Shown: positions 51,613 through 60,370 of the stretch, one piece after another | Position numbering within the stretch: the first letter of the stretch is position 1 | How the letters are laid out: every line of letters begins with the position of its first letter | Assembly (NCBI GenBank): GCA_038849555.1 | Contig: JAWCMT010000001.1 | Location: 62,001-126,000, forward strand | DNA from: JAOAIV01 sp038849555 | GTDB taxonomy: Archaea; Thermoproteota; Bathyarchaeia; Bathyarchaeales; Bathycorpusculaceae | Reading direction: 5' to 3' | Length of the DNA stretch: 64,000 nt | Position numbers and translations under genes: made by a program | Notes under the pieces: model-generated | The model's input: only the letters and a program-made list of their open reading frames with translations | What the model was told of the DNA's origin: nothing | The model's database searches: none

Positions 51613-52335
51613 CTAAGCGCCTCCGCTTAAAATCAGGAATGTTAAAGCGCTTAATAGCGGCACTGTTATGTTATCAAATCCTAAAGGCGAAAGGCTTTCC
51701 GCTAAAGCAGCTACGAACGCTACGGCTAACGCTGCTTGAAGCACATTCACGATTGAAAACGGATATAATATGGAGAAAAATAGTAAGCTAACGGCTAAAC
51801 TTATGAAGCTCGCAAAAAACATGGCAACTGAGCCTTCAAGGCTTTTCGCGGCGAAGATGCGAAAGCGTCTCTTCCCGTATTTTTCGCCCACTAAAGCGGC
51901 GGAGGCATCGCCATAAGCCATCGGTAAAACTCCAGCTGCAACAATGTAGGGTTTGGCAGAAAAGAACAACGCTAGAATAGTGTAAGATACAGCGTAGAAG
52001 ACGAGGCCGAATTGATGCCCTTCCTCAGTTATGCCCGTCAGGCCCTTCATTTTTTCATAGAAACGTTTAGAGGGCGAGTGAGGTGTGGCAAAGAAAGTTA
52101 CAAGCACAAATGGAGCTGCGACAAGAAACGGGAAATTAAGCGGGAAAGAATTGTAGGTGAAAAAGGGAATTATGAAAGGGAGATTTCCAATCATCACATG
52201 CAGAAACTTTCTAGCAGATTTACGTGAGATAAGTCGATTGTCAGCCATTTTTCCTGAAAACACAATTATAATCATAATGTAGGTGTAACATAGAGTTAGC
52301 AGCGCCAAGTTTGCGAGGGCTTCGCTGTCTAACAT
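51613..52335 (-). CDS. polyprenol/dolichol kinase-like or CTP-dependent membrane enzyme
   Basis: 240 aa with seven predicted membrane helices. The block YGDASAALVGEKYGKRRF followed by AAKSLEGSVAMF is the signature of the dolichol kinase/phytol kinase/phosphatidate cytidylyltransferase superfamily. ATG at 52335 behind AGGTGAG inside the end of the prenyltransferase gene. Given its place in an ether-lipid operon it probably phosphorylates an isoprenoid alcohol or activates a lipid head group; CarS itself belongs to another family. Confidence 0.75.
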   Translation of the reverse strand: MLDSEALANLALLTLCYTYIMIIIVFSGKMADNRLISRKSARKFLHVMIGNLPFIIPFFTYNSFPLNFPFLVAAPFVLVTFFATPHSPSKRFYEKMKGLTGITEEGHQFGLVFYAVSYTILALFFSAKPYIVAAGVLPMAYGDASAALVGEKYGKRRFRIFAAKSLEGSVAMFFASFISLAVSLLFFSILYPFSIVNVLQAALAVAFVAALAESLSPLGFDNITVPLLSALTFLILSGGA

Positions 52336-52339
52336 GTGC

Positions 52340-53191
52340 TCACCTGAAGGCGCCGAAAATAAACGCCAAAAAGCCGAGAATAAACCAAACGAGAACCAAT
52401 TTTTTTATTCGACGTGCGTTTTCCCGTGAATAGTCTTTGAGGAGAAGAGCCGAGGAAACTGCGAACCCCGCGTCAGTTACCAGAACGAATGGTATGAACC
52501 AGAATGAAACTATGCCTAAAAGCCATGGAAGAGGCGTCAACGAAACAGCCAACAAATAAAACACGACCGCGGCGGCTGCAGCGGTTCTTTCGCCGTAATG
52601 CACTGCCAGCGTCTTAACGCCCTCCGCCCTGTCGCCCTTGACGTCGACTATGCCCTTTGTAATTTCTCTGCCCGTGTTAGAGAGAAACGCCATAAGAGCA
52701 AAAAGCAGAACATTAAGCGGCACATATCCGAGACTGATTATGCTGCCGTAGATGAAGGGGATAGCCACGCATGTGCTGACGAGAAGGTTGCCGGGTAAAC
52801 CACTGCGCTTGCCAACTGTGACATAAGTTACCATAACTGTCCAAGCGATCACGGCAACCGCCAAGCACAAAAGGCTCGTGAGGTAAGCGAAAACAAAACC
52901 TACTGCTGAAAAGATAAAAACGAAAGCCAAAGCCTGACGCGGGCTCACTAAGCCGCTTGGAATGGGACGAGACGGCTCGTTAATAGCGTCAATCGCCCTG
53001 TCGTAATAATCATTGATAGCCATTGACGCGGCGGTTAATGTAAAACCAGTTAAAAAGCCATAGAAAACGCCGAGCCAGCTGAAATCAGAGAACTGCGGTT
53101 TCGCTAAAACTGCGCCTACAAACACCGCGAAGCCCATCATTGCACAGTTGACGGGACGCATCAGCCGTATAAAGCCGCTTACCTTACTCAT
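52340..53191 (-). CDS. UbiA prenyltransferase, probable digeranylgeranylglyceryl phosphate synthase
   Basis: 283 aa, eight to nine membrane helices. Asp-rich motif 1 is MAINDYYDRAIDAINEPSRPI and motif 2 is KGIVDVKGDRAEGVKTLAVH, both intact. It would attach the second geranylgeranyl chain to GGGP to form the archaeal diether lipid core. ATG at 53191 behind AAAGG (a TTG at 53200 is possible). The NEPSRPIPSG context is the usual one in archaeal DGGGP synthases. First gene of a three-gene operon. Confidence 0.88.
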   Translation of the reverse strand: MSKVSGFIRLMRPVNCAMMGFAVFVGAVLAKPQFSDFSWLGVFYGFLTGFTLTAASMAINDYYDRAIDAINEPSRPIPSGLVSPRQALAFVFIFSAVGFVFAYLTSLLCLAVAVIAWTVMVTYVTVGKRSGLPGNLLVSTCVAIPFIYGSIISLGYVPLNVLLFALMAFLSNTGREITKGIVDVKGDRAEGVKTLAVHYGERTAAAAAVVFYLLAVSLTPLPWLLGIVSFWFIPFVLVTDAGFAVSSALLLKDYSRENARRIKKLVLVWFILGFLAFIFGAFR

Positions 53192-53331
53192 CAGAGTCAA
53201 CCTTTATTGGAGAAACATTAGCTTTGTCCAAGTTATAAAATTCTCCGTTAAGGCAACAGCGCTGCTCTCTCCTTGACTCAACCACGCCATTTTTAAGATA
53301 GCACCAAAACAATTAGGCAAAGGAATCCGTT

Positions 53332-53772
53332 ATGAACAAGAACACAGATGCTACCGCAACTTGCACGCCGAACAGAAACCGAGTAAAAAGAACAATATGG
53401 TTTGTTGCGGGCACTGTTTGTGTGGCTCTTGGCGCCGTTGGCACTGTGCTGCCGATTTTGCCGACAACTCCGTTTCTGCTGGCAGCAGCGGCATGTTACT
53501 GCAAAAGCTCAGAAAGGGCATACAGGTGGTTACTGAGCAATAAATGGTTTGGAGAATACATAAGAAACTACAAAGAAGGCAGAGGAATACCGAAGAAAAC
53601 CAAGATTATAGCGCTAAGTGTGTTATGGGTGACAATAGGCTTTTCTACGGTTTTCGCGCTGCCTCGCCTTTTGCCTGAAATGATAATCTTGCCAATGCAG
53701 TTAGCCATGGTCGCGGTGGCAGTTGCCGTCAGCGTGCACATCTTGAAGCTGCCGACTTTCAAGAGAGCGTAG
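53332..53772 (+). CDS. DUF454 (YbaN-like) membrane protein
   Basis: 146 aa. The family block WFVAGTVCVALGAVGTVLPI followed by LPTTPFLLAAAACYCKSSER is clear, as are RWLLSNKWFGEYIRNYKEGR and the two C-terminal membrane helices. Function unknown across bacteria and archaea. Divergent from the lipid operon, alone. Confidence 0.9.
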   Translation: MNKNTDATATCTPNRNRVKRTIWFVAGTVCVALGAVGTVLPILPTTPFLLAAAACYCKSSERAYRWLLSNKWFGEYIRNYKEGRGIPKKTKIIALSVLWVTIGFSTVFALPRLLPEMIILPMQLAMVAVAVAVSVHILKLPTFKRA

Positions 53773-53859
53773 TTAATTCTGCTTGAGCGCAAAGGCGAAT
53801 AAAAAAGGTTAATACGTTTCAAAACAGATAGTTAACAAAAATGATGTGGACGGAAACTT

Positions 53860-55155
53860 TTGGGTAATAACTACGCCCCTCTAGTTGGTGACGACTACGC
53901 GCCAGAAAGGCTGCGTGTTATAATCCCCGTAGGTGGAAAGGCCACACGCCTTCTGCCGCTTACAGCAGAAACAAGCAAGGCATGCCTTCGCTTGCTGAAC
54001 AGACCTCTCGTGGAATTCTCGCTGTTGACACTTGCTCGCCAAGGAATACGCCACTTCATTTTCGGAGTAAAAGGCTATACAAACTACCGCGACTTATACG
54101 ATTATTTCGAGTCTGGATATGGCTTCTCCGTGCGATACGACATCAAACCGCGAATCCACATAAAATACCAGCCTAACGTGGAAGACCTTGGAAGCGCAGA
54201 CTCAGCGAGAATAAACATGGAGTATTACGCGATTAACAATCTTGTTTTTGCAGTGCAAGGCGACAACATCTTTGAAGTCAATGTGAAAGACCTGATGCAG
54301 TTTCACCGGGATAAAGGGGCATTGATGACCATAGTGCTCAGGGAAGTGAAGAACGTTGAAGGCTTAGGCATAGCAGACATCGACAAGAACAACCGCATCC
54401 GCCGCTTTGTAGAGAAACCTTTGCCCAAGGAAGCACCCAGCAACCTTGCGAATACAGGCCTGTACGTTCTTTCACCAGAGGTAAAAAAGGTCTTCAAGGA
54501 AAAAGGCGTTAAGCAATTAATGGAGGAGAAACATCGTTTAGATTTTGGCTATGATTTCATTCCATACTTAACTCAGACGGGACGCCCAGTTTATGGTTAC
54601 ACGTTAAAGGGAAACTGGTTTGACGTGGGCACACCACACAACTATTTAGAAGCCATGAAGAAACTGCTCCACGGCGGCTTTAGCATGCTCACGGATTTCG
54701 GCGGAAGAATAAGCGAAAAGCAGCAAATTTGGATTCAAGGCGAAAGCAACGATGCAGAACAGCGAAGACAGGAAATTATTCATAAAATTAAAAGAAAACT
54801 GATAGAGATTGAAGGCGCAGTGCTTATTGGCCGACACTGCCAAATCGAAGATGGCGTAAGAATTGTGAATTCCTGCATTGACAATTACACGAGAATTGGT
54901 AAGGGCGCCACAATAGAAAACTCGGCTGTTCTGGACAGAGTCATAATCGGCGAAAAAGCTGAGATTCGAGACAGCATAGTCGGCAGACATGCAACAATTA
55001 ACTCCAGCAGCAGAAAACCAACAAAAATAACTGCAGTCTCCGTTATTGCTGATGACGTGGTAATTGAGGAAGGCTGCAGCTTAACAGCAACAAAAATTTA
55101 TCCGCATCAACGAGTAAGAGGCGAATTTGAAAACCAAATTCTAATGACAACTTAA
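53860..55155 (+). CDS. sugar-1-phosphate nucleotidyltransferase with left-handed beta-helix
   Basis: 431 aa. The N-terminal Rossmann-like transferase (about 15-270) has the nucleotide loop IPVGGKATRLLPLTAETSKA (GG-x-G-T-R variant GGKATR) and FAVQGDNIFEV with the metal Asp. YTLKGNWFDVGTPHNYLEAM closes the domain. The C-terminal hexapeptide repeats (about 325-420) form a left-handed beta-helix (RIGKGATIENSAVLDRVIIG). It makes an NDP-sugar for glycosylation; the exact sugar is unknown. Only a TTG (53860) can serve as start. It overlaps endA at the 3' end by 4 nt. Confidence 0.85.
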   Translation: MGNNYAPLVGDDYAPERLRVIIPVGGKATRLLPLTAETSKACLRLLNRPLVEFSLLTLARQGIRHFIFGVKGYTNYRDLYDYFESGYGFSVRYDIKPRIHIKYQPNVEDLGSADSARINMEYYAINNLVFAVQGDNIFEVNVKDLMQFHRDKGALMTIVLREVKNVEGLGIADIDKNNRIRRFVEKPLPKEAPSNLANTGLYVLSPEVKKVFKEKGVKQLMEEKHRLDFGYDFIPYLTQTGRPVYGYTLKGNWFDVGTPHNYLEAMKKLLHGGFSMLTDFGGRISEKQQIWIQGESNDAEQRRQEIIHKIKRKLIEIEGAVLIGRHCQIEDGVRIVNSCIDNYTRIGKGATIENSAVLDRVIIGEKAEIRDSIVGRHATINSSSRKPTKITAVSVIADDVVIEEGCSLTATKIYPHQRVRGEFENQILMTT

Positions 55156-55706
55156 GCCTTAAACCACTTGAAAATCAAATAACTTGTTTTTTCAGCTTCC
55201 AAATCGGGCACGGCGATTATGAAGCGCTTTCTCACGGTTGTTGCCAGCCGCCCAGCTTTCACAATCTCCGTCGCTGAGATAGTGGAGTCACCTTTCTTGA
55301 CGGAAACCATGAAAGGCGCATGCTCAAGACCTGGACCGTACTTGTAAACGGCAAAATCGCAGCCAAATTTGATGCCGGGCGTTACAATCAACCCGCTGTT
55401 CCTTAAGTCACTATAAACCGCGTATTTCTCATCAAACTCCTCGTAAAGTTGCCGCGCCCTCTGCCTAAGCTCTTTAAGTCCAACCTTGCGCTTTTCTGAG
55501 CCTTCATAAACGGTTATTATACCCTTTTCAACTAAGTACACGCCTTCCATCAAATCCAAAAGTAACGGAACATTAAACTCGGGAATTTTCGGTTTGGATA
55601 TTCCAAGCGGCTTTCCATAGAAATCATTTTTGTATAGCTGCGTGCCTTCAGCAGGGTTCCAGACCACTAAGAAGTTTTCGATTAACTCAACTTTGATTTT
55701 AGCCAT
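55152..55706 (-). CDS. endA: tRNA-splicing endonuclease
   Basis: 184 aa, the size of the homotetrameric archaeal enzyme that cuts the bulge-helix-bulge of intron-containing tRNAs. The catalytic triad is visible: Tyr in FAVYKYGPGLEHAPFMV, His in the same block, Lys in GRLATTVRKRFIIAV. GLIVTPGIKFGCDF precedes it as usual. ATG at 55706. DUF47 lies 21 nt upstream on the same strand and may be co-transcribed. Confidence 0.9.
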   Translation of the reverse strand: MAKIKVELIENFLVVWNPAEGTQLYKNDFYGKPLGISKPKIPEFNVPLLLDLMEGVYLVEKGIITVYEGSEKRKVGLKELRQRARQLYEEFDEKYAVYSDLRNSGLIVTPGIKFGCDFAVYKYGPGLEHAPFMVSVKKGDSTISATEIVKAGRLATTVRKRFIIAVPDLEAEKTSYLIFKWFKA

Positions 55707-55727
55707 GGCAGTTTTCGCGCTCGTTAT

Positions 55728-56387
55728 TTACATTATAAACGACAGCATGCGCGCGGCGTCAGCAGCATCTTCAGCCTTATCAGCTGTGTTCTCCAGAAGC
55801 TGAAGAACATCCCTCAGGAGCAGTAGCACCGGCAGATCCAGTTTGCTGCTAAGAACCTTTATTGAGAGAGCGCGGTAGAGGTCGTCCACAACTCTTTCGG
55901 CGACTTCAACATCTTTAGTTTTTTCCAGCGTTTTTGCTGAGCCATAGCTTAGCACCATCATTGTTTCCCTTAGCCTAAGCACAGCGTCAAGCACAGCTTC
56001 AGACAGCTTAAGCAAATCAGTTTTTATGTCGTCCGGCACTTTCCAGTTGTGCTCCATTATTTCGATGAGGTAATAGGCTATGCCCTCGGAGAAGTCCGCG
56101 ATTTCGCTTGACAAGTTTGTAAACCTTAGGTAATCTTCTCTGTTTATGAGAATCGCACCTATCTCGGCAAGTTCCTGGGAAACCATGCGTCTGGCTGCAA
56201 TTACTTCTTCCTCGCCTTTCTTGATTTCGCTGAAAAGTTGTCTCGCTGCGTCTTTATCGTTTTTTGAGAAATGCTCAATCATCTGCGGAATCTTCCGCGC
56301 AACATCAACAACTTTACGTAGGTTATCTTGGCAAGCGGTTAAGGCTCTACGCTTTACGCGCTGCTCTGTTTCCGCTGGAAGCACCAA
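55728..56387 (-). CDS. DUF47/PhoU-like protein
   Basis: 219 aa, all-helical, with the metal-binding acidic pattern of the DUF47 group (ISSEIADFSEGIAYYLIEIM; LLENTADKAEDAADAARML at the C-terminus). DUF47 proteins usually accompany PitA-type phosphate transporters, but none is adjacent here. The start is TTG or GTG near 56387 behind GGGGAGGCGGG. Confidence 0.88.
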   Translation of the reverse strand: MVLPAETEQRVKRRALTACQDNLRKVVDVARKIPQMIEHFSKNDKDAARQLFSEIKKGEEEVIAARRMVSQELAEIGAILINREDYLRFTNLSSEIADFSEGIAYYLIEIMEHNWKVPDDIKTDLLKLSEAVLDAVLRLRETMMVLSYGSAKTLEKTKDVEVAERVVDDLYRALSIKVLSSKLDLPVLLLLRDVLQLLENTADKAEDAADAARMLSFIM

Positions 56388-56461
56388 ACTTGTTTCCCGC
56401 CTCCCCTGTATAACTCTCTTTTTGTCAACATGTAGTAGTGCAAGTATATTAAAAAAGCTAA

Positions 56462-58222
56462 CTACTTGCCTTGAATCAATGTGCCTAAATCCTTAAAGTT
56501 TGCTTTTCCCCGGAAATACCTGTGCAAAAGTTCAGGCAAATCTTTGATTGAAGTTCTAACTTGCTGCCAAGAATCACGGTCGCGAACTGTGACTGTGCCG
56601 TCGCTTAGAGAATTGTAGTCTACGGTTACGCCTAATGGTATGCCTGCTTCATCGGCGCGAGCGTATCTTCTTCCTATCGAGCCGGCGTCGTCGAATTCCA
56701 CTGTAAAGCCTTCGCTTATCAGCAATTTCATCACTTCCTCAGCCTTTTCCGTAAGCCCGTCCTTGCTTACCAACGGATAAACGCCAACCTGTGTCGGTAC
56801 AATGCTTCTTGGGAAACCCAGGATCACACGGTCATCCTTTGTTCGATACGCGTATTCCAACGCTACATAGAAGAGTCTATCGCAGCCGAAGCTGGGTTCC
56901 ACAACATGCGGAATAAAACGTTTACCTCTCACAACGGTCTTTTGTCGGCTTACATTCACATGTTCCGGCAGAAGCTTGTAACCTTGAATCTGGTAATAGC
57001 CATCCTTTTCCAGAGCCGCGGCAACTTCTTCAGCGGGAGCGGCTGCAAGGAGCTCTGCAACTTTTGCTGCTTCCGCCTTGAAGATAGGGCCGAGCTTGGC
57101 CATTATGGGCTTCACAATAAGCTGCTCTTCTTCTTTGGGCGTGTCATATTCCTTGTAGACGCGAAGGTCTACGCCGCTGGCTTCCATGTGACACTTCAAG
57201 TCGTAGTCGGTGCGGTACGCATGCCCTGAAACTTCTATCCAGCCCCAGCGGTCAACCAGCACTTCCTGGTCGAAACTTTGGGTTGAGTAATGCGCCTTTT
57301 CCCATGGAAGCTTCTCGATAAAACGCTGCTTCTCCGCGGGTACACCTATTTCTATTAAAAGCTTTTTCGCCATTGCCATGAAGAATGCTTGCCACTCGGA
57401 GCTAATCAGCTTCTGCCGTAAGGCTTCCTTAACTGTTATGTTAAGGATTTCCTCTGAATCCCTCAGCCGCTTTTCTGCTGTGAGAATAGGCAAGATCTCG
57501 TTTTCCACTTCCTTTAGCAAGTAGCAGTTGGGGGTTTCTGGGTCAAAAAAGAATTCCAAGTCAGCTATTGTGAACTCCCTTAGACGGATAAGGCCTTGTC
57601 TTGGCGAAATTTCGTTTCGTAAAGCGTGGCCTATCTGCAGAACACCTAAGGGCAACCTTTCACGAGCTATGGTGTAGAGTCGGTTGAACTCGACGAATAT
57701 GCCCTGTGCCGCTTCCGGTCTGCCATAACCCGTTGCGCCGGAATATGGACCTATGGTGGTTTCGAACATTGTCAGGAATTGTTGTGGCTCGTTGAAGGTG
57801 CCGCCGCAGTCGGGGCAGGTAATAGCGTTTTTCTCGATTGCAGCTCTTATTTCGGTTAAGCTCATTTTTTCAGCTTCTGCGGCGCTTATTTTCGCGTATT
57901 CCTCAAGAAGGTGGTCTGCGCGGAAACGCTTGTTGCACTTGGCGCATTCGACCATGGGCTCTTTGAAGTGGCCAACGTGCCCGGAGGCTTCGAACACTTT
58001 GCCTGGCGTGATTATGGATGATTCTATTTCGAGAATGCCGAGTTTATTGACGAAAAGTTCTCGGAGTTTACGCTCAATGTTCTGCTTTAGTTTTGTGCCT
58101 AGTGGGCCGTAAGTTACAAAGCCGCCTGCGCCGCCGTAGATCTCGTAGGCTTGCCAGAAAAAGCCTCTGCGGCGGGCTAGCTCATTGATTGAGGTAAACT
58201 TGTCAAGTTTTGTTTCAGTCAT
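56462..58222 (-). CDS. glyS: glycyl-tRNA synthetase (archaeal/eukaryotic type)
   Basis: 586 aa class II synthetase. Motif 1 region FWQAYEIYGGAGGFVTYGPL, the zinc-binding insertion CAKCNKRF...CPDCGGTF (about 115-170), motif 2 NEISPRQGLIRLREFTIADL with EFFF following, and motif 3 VEPSFGCDRLFYVALEYAYR are all present. The C-terminal anticodon domain ends with the RDRDSWQQVR block. The start was set at MTETKLDKF (58222); the upstream 20 residues (to 58282) do not resemble the family. Monocistronic. Confidence 0.95.
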   Translation of the reverse strand: MTETKLDKFTSINELARRRGFFWQAYEIYGGAGGFVTYGPLGTKLKQNIERKLRELFVNKLGILEIESSIITPGKVFEASGHVGHFKEPMVECAKCNKRFRADHLLEEYAKISAAEAEKMSLTEIRAAIEKNAITCPDCGGTFNEPQQFLTMFETTIGPYSGATGYGRPEAAQGIFVEFNRLYTIARERLPLGVLQIGHALRNEISPRQGLIRLREFTIADLEFFFDPETPNCYLLKEVENEILPILTAEKRLRDSEEILNITVKEALRQKLISSEWQAFFMAMAKKLLIEIGVPAEKQRFIEKLPWEKAHYSTQSFDQEVLVDRWGWIEVSGHAYRTDYDLKCHMEASGVDLRVYKEYDTPKEEEQLIVKPIMAKLGPIFKAEAAKVAELLAAAPAEEVAAALEKDGYYQIQGYKLLPEHVNVSRQKTVVRGKRFIPHVVEPSFGCDRLFYVALEYAYRTKDDRVILGFPRSIVPTQVGVYPLVSKDGLTEKAEEVMKLLISEGFTVEFDDAGSIGRRYARADEAGIPLGVTVDYNSLSDGTVTVRDRDSWQQVRTSIKDLPELLHRYFRGKANFKDLGTLIQGK

Positions 58223-58365
58223 TTTCTGTCGAACCCTTTTTAGGGTAAGCAGCAACTTGGCATTAAAGCATTGCTCTGTCAAGTGCCTGTTTCCCGCGCT
58301 AACGTTAGGCTAATTGAGAATTAAGCGAAAAAATGGGTGGTGTTTGAAAGGCATATATGCGGTTT

Positions 58366-59314
58366 TCAGGGTACGAATTGCTTGTAGACAGGGTGTCCTT
58401 TAAAGCGCAAGATGGTCTCTGAGCGCTCTATTGTTCCGCTTGGTAAACGCATACATATGGAATGGACAACTGCGCCGTAGGGTGTTAAGCGCACGCCGTC
58501 TAAGAGTTCGCCTTTCGTGATGCCTGAAGCCGCGAAAACGAGTTCTTTGCCTTTTGCAAGTTCATCTTCCGTGTAAGTTTTGTCCACGTCGACTCCCGCC
58601 TGCTTTAGCCTTTCCATCCTGTTGGGGTCGTCGTTTTTGTCTCGCCATGCCTTCACGAGCATTGTGCCGCCGAGGCATTTTACTGCTGTGGCCGCGATTG
58701 TTGCTTCTGGGCCTGCGCCTGCACCTAAAAGTAGGTCTACGCCTGACTCGGGCATGCATGAGACCACTGCTGCGGCTATGTCGCCGTCCGGGATTAGTAT
58801 AATGCGAACGCCGAGGTTTCGGAGAATTTTCAGCATTTCCATGTGTCTTTCGCGTTCCAACATTATCACGGTTAAGTTTGAGAGCGGCATGTTTTTTTCT
58901 CGTGCTACGGTACGGACGATAGTTTCGATAGGCATATCCAAGGAGATTTTGCCGATGGAATGATAATCCGTGGCAACTTTGAAGTAGTAACCATCGTCAG
59001 GTAGCACTTGGAGGCATCCGGCTGGCGCGCATGCCAATGCAGATATGGCGTCTTTTCTACCTTTCGAAGCGGCAGTGGTGCCGTCTACGGGGTCTACGAC
59101 GAACTCTACTTTTGGGCCGCGTCCTGTGCCTACTTTCTCTTTCTGTATGAATGCGGGCGCGTGGTCCNNNNNNNNNNAGCACTGCTCTTGAGAATTCTAT
59201 CGCTTTAGCGTCTATCAAGTCGCAGTTTCCTTGGCCGACGTGCAATGCAGCGCCTACTGCTGCAGCGACGGTTATGCGTGTTAGTGATGGCGCCAAGGCT
59301 CTAAGCGAAACCAT
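58366..59314 (-). CDS. glpX: GlpX-type fructose-1,6-bisphosphatase (gapped)
   Basis: Class II FBPase, or a related sugar bisphosphatase, in gluconeogenesis. N-terminal SLTRITVAAAVGAALHVGQG; after the gap APAFIQKEKVGTGRGPKVEF, VVDPVDGTTAASKGR (metal-binding DPxDGTT), ERERHMEMLKILRNLGVRI, LLLGAGAGPEATIAATAVK. Ten Ns at 59168-59177 replace the stretch that should hold the GEGE metal site, about 15 residues in relatives, so more than 10 bases are missing. ATG at 59314 behind GGAG; another ATG at 59329 is in frame. Confidence 0.85.
59168..59177. other. assembly gap (10 N) inside glpX
   Basis: It joins IEFSRAV to DHAPAFIQKE, between which relatives have the VVIGEGE metal-binding segment. The real gap is probably some 40-50 bases. 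Confidence 0.7.
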
Positions 59315-59400
59315 AATGTTGCTCTCCATGCTGTTGTCGCTTGTATATGGGGTTGATTCTAATAATTAAAGTGTATGTCTTTTTGAGTGGGGAAGTTGAT

Positions 59401-60024
59401 TTAACCGGCGCCAAGCCATGCGCCCAAGTGCTGCCCAAAATAGGCGAGCAAAGCGAAAGTTATGAGCCTAGGCACAAAGCTTAGTGCTAGAAATGTGGCG
59501 AGGCGGGCCTTGAGGAATCCGCAGACGAAGGCAAGCAACTCCACGGGCAGCACCGGGATAAGCCCGAATATAACGTAGATTATCCAGCCCCATTTGTTCC
59601 AAGCGCGTTTCACTTCTTCGAAGTGCTCTGGATGCATTCTTTTTTCGATAAAGGGTCTTCCGAGCCTGTAGGCTAAGCCGTAGTTTATGCTCATGCCGAT
59701 GGTAAAGCCTATGGCTGCGACGAGTATAAGCGGCAGGGGGCTGATGAAGGCTGATGCAGCAGCTACCAGCGCGGGGCTTCCTAGAGGCACAATTGTTCCG
59801 GCGACTATGGTTACGATGAAGACGCCGGCGAGCCCGTAGTCTGCGAAGAAAGCGCTTAGATCAGCGAAGAAGGGTGTTGCCGCGATGTTGAAGAGTTTCA
59901 GGAGCCAAATTATGATTACGGCGGCGGCTATTGTGATTATGGCGAGTTTTATGGATGAGCGCATCCATGATGCCCTAAGCAAATCTGCCAAGCTGTATTC
60001 TGTCTTTTGCTCCTGCGCTGGCAA
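59401..60024 (-). CDS. VTT/DedA-family membrane protein
   Basis: 207 aa. The VTT domain (about 65-185) carries PLGSPALVAAASAFISPLPL, YRLGRPFIEKRMHPEHFEEV, and WGWIIYVIFGLIPVLPVELL followed by AFVCGFLKA, the family core with the re-entrant loops. One extra N-terminal membrane helix. Relatives are lipid scramblases/flippases such as those moving undecaprenyl phosphate. TTG start at 60024 behind GTGAAGGG. Confidence 0.88.
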   Translation of the reverse strand: MPAQEQKTEYSLADLLRASWMRSSIKLAIITIAAAVIIIWLLKLFNIAATPFFADLSAFFADYGLAGVFIVTIVAGTIVPLGSPALVAAASAFISPLPLILVAAIGFTIGMSINYGLAYRLGRPFIEKRMHPEHFEEVKRAWNKWGWIIYVIFGLIPVLPVELLAFVCGFLKARLATFLALSFVPRLITFALLAYFGQHLGAWLGAG

Positions 60025-60115
60025 TGCCCTTCACTAGCAGAAAGGAAATTTAACTTTCTAAAAAGCCTTTGTGAAACTGAACGTTTCTTTTCTAAGCGTT
60101 GCTGACGCAGAAAGC

Positions 60116-60222
60116 AGACTCTACTGGTTTCTACATCGATTGGTTAATAGGCTTCAGCGTTGGCAGCGGACCCTACCCTCTATAGGTTTCTGCATTGATT
60201 GGCTATTAGCCGCCAAATATGA
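60116..60222. repeat. dispersed repeat, copy B
   Basis: Two units 59 nt apart, matching copy A at 23593-23697. Each has CTCTAT.GGTTTCTGCAT-like sequence and a GGCTATTAGCC palindrome. A run of nine T at about 60284-60292 follows on the plus strand and could end a transcript. The 346-bp interval 60025-60370 has no convincing gene. Confidence 0.7.
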
Positions 60223-60370
60223 CTGCAGTAGCGGGAATGCACGTTGGCAGTTTTTCCAAGAGGTTTGTTCTGATGAGGTCATCTTTTTTTTTAGCAGCGG
60301 TGCTATTTTGCTGGAAAACACAAAAGTCAGCACAGTTTTAAAGGGGGCAATTGTTTCAGCGTGTTGGTGC

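Noticed and set aside
55728..56387. DUF47 gene as part of a phosphate-uptake operon
   Set aside because: No Pit-type transporter gene lies next to it in this window.
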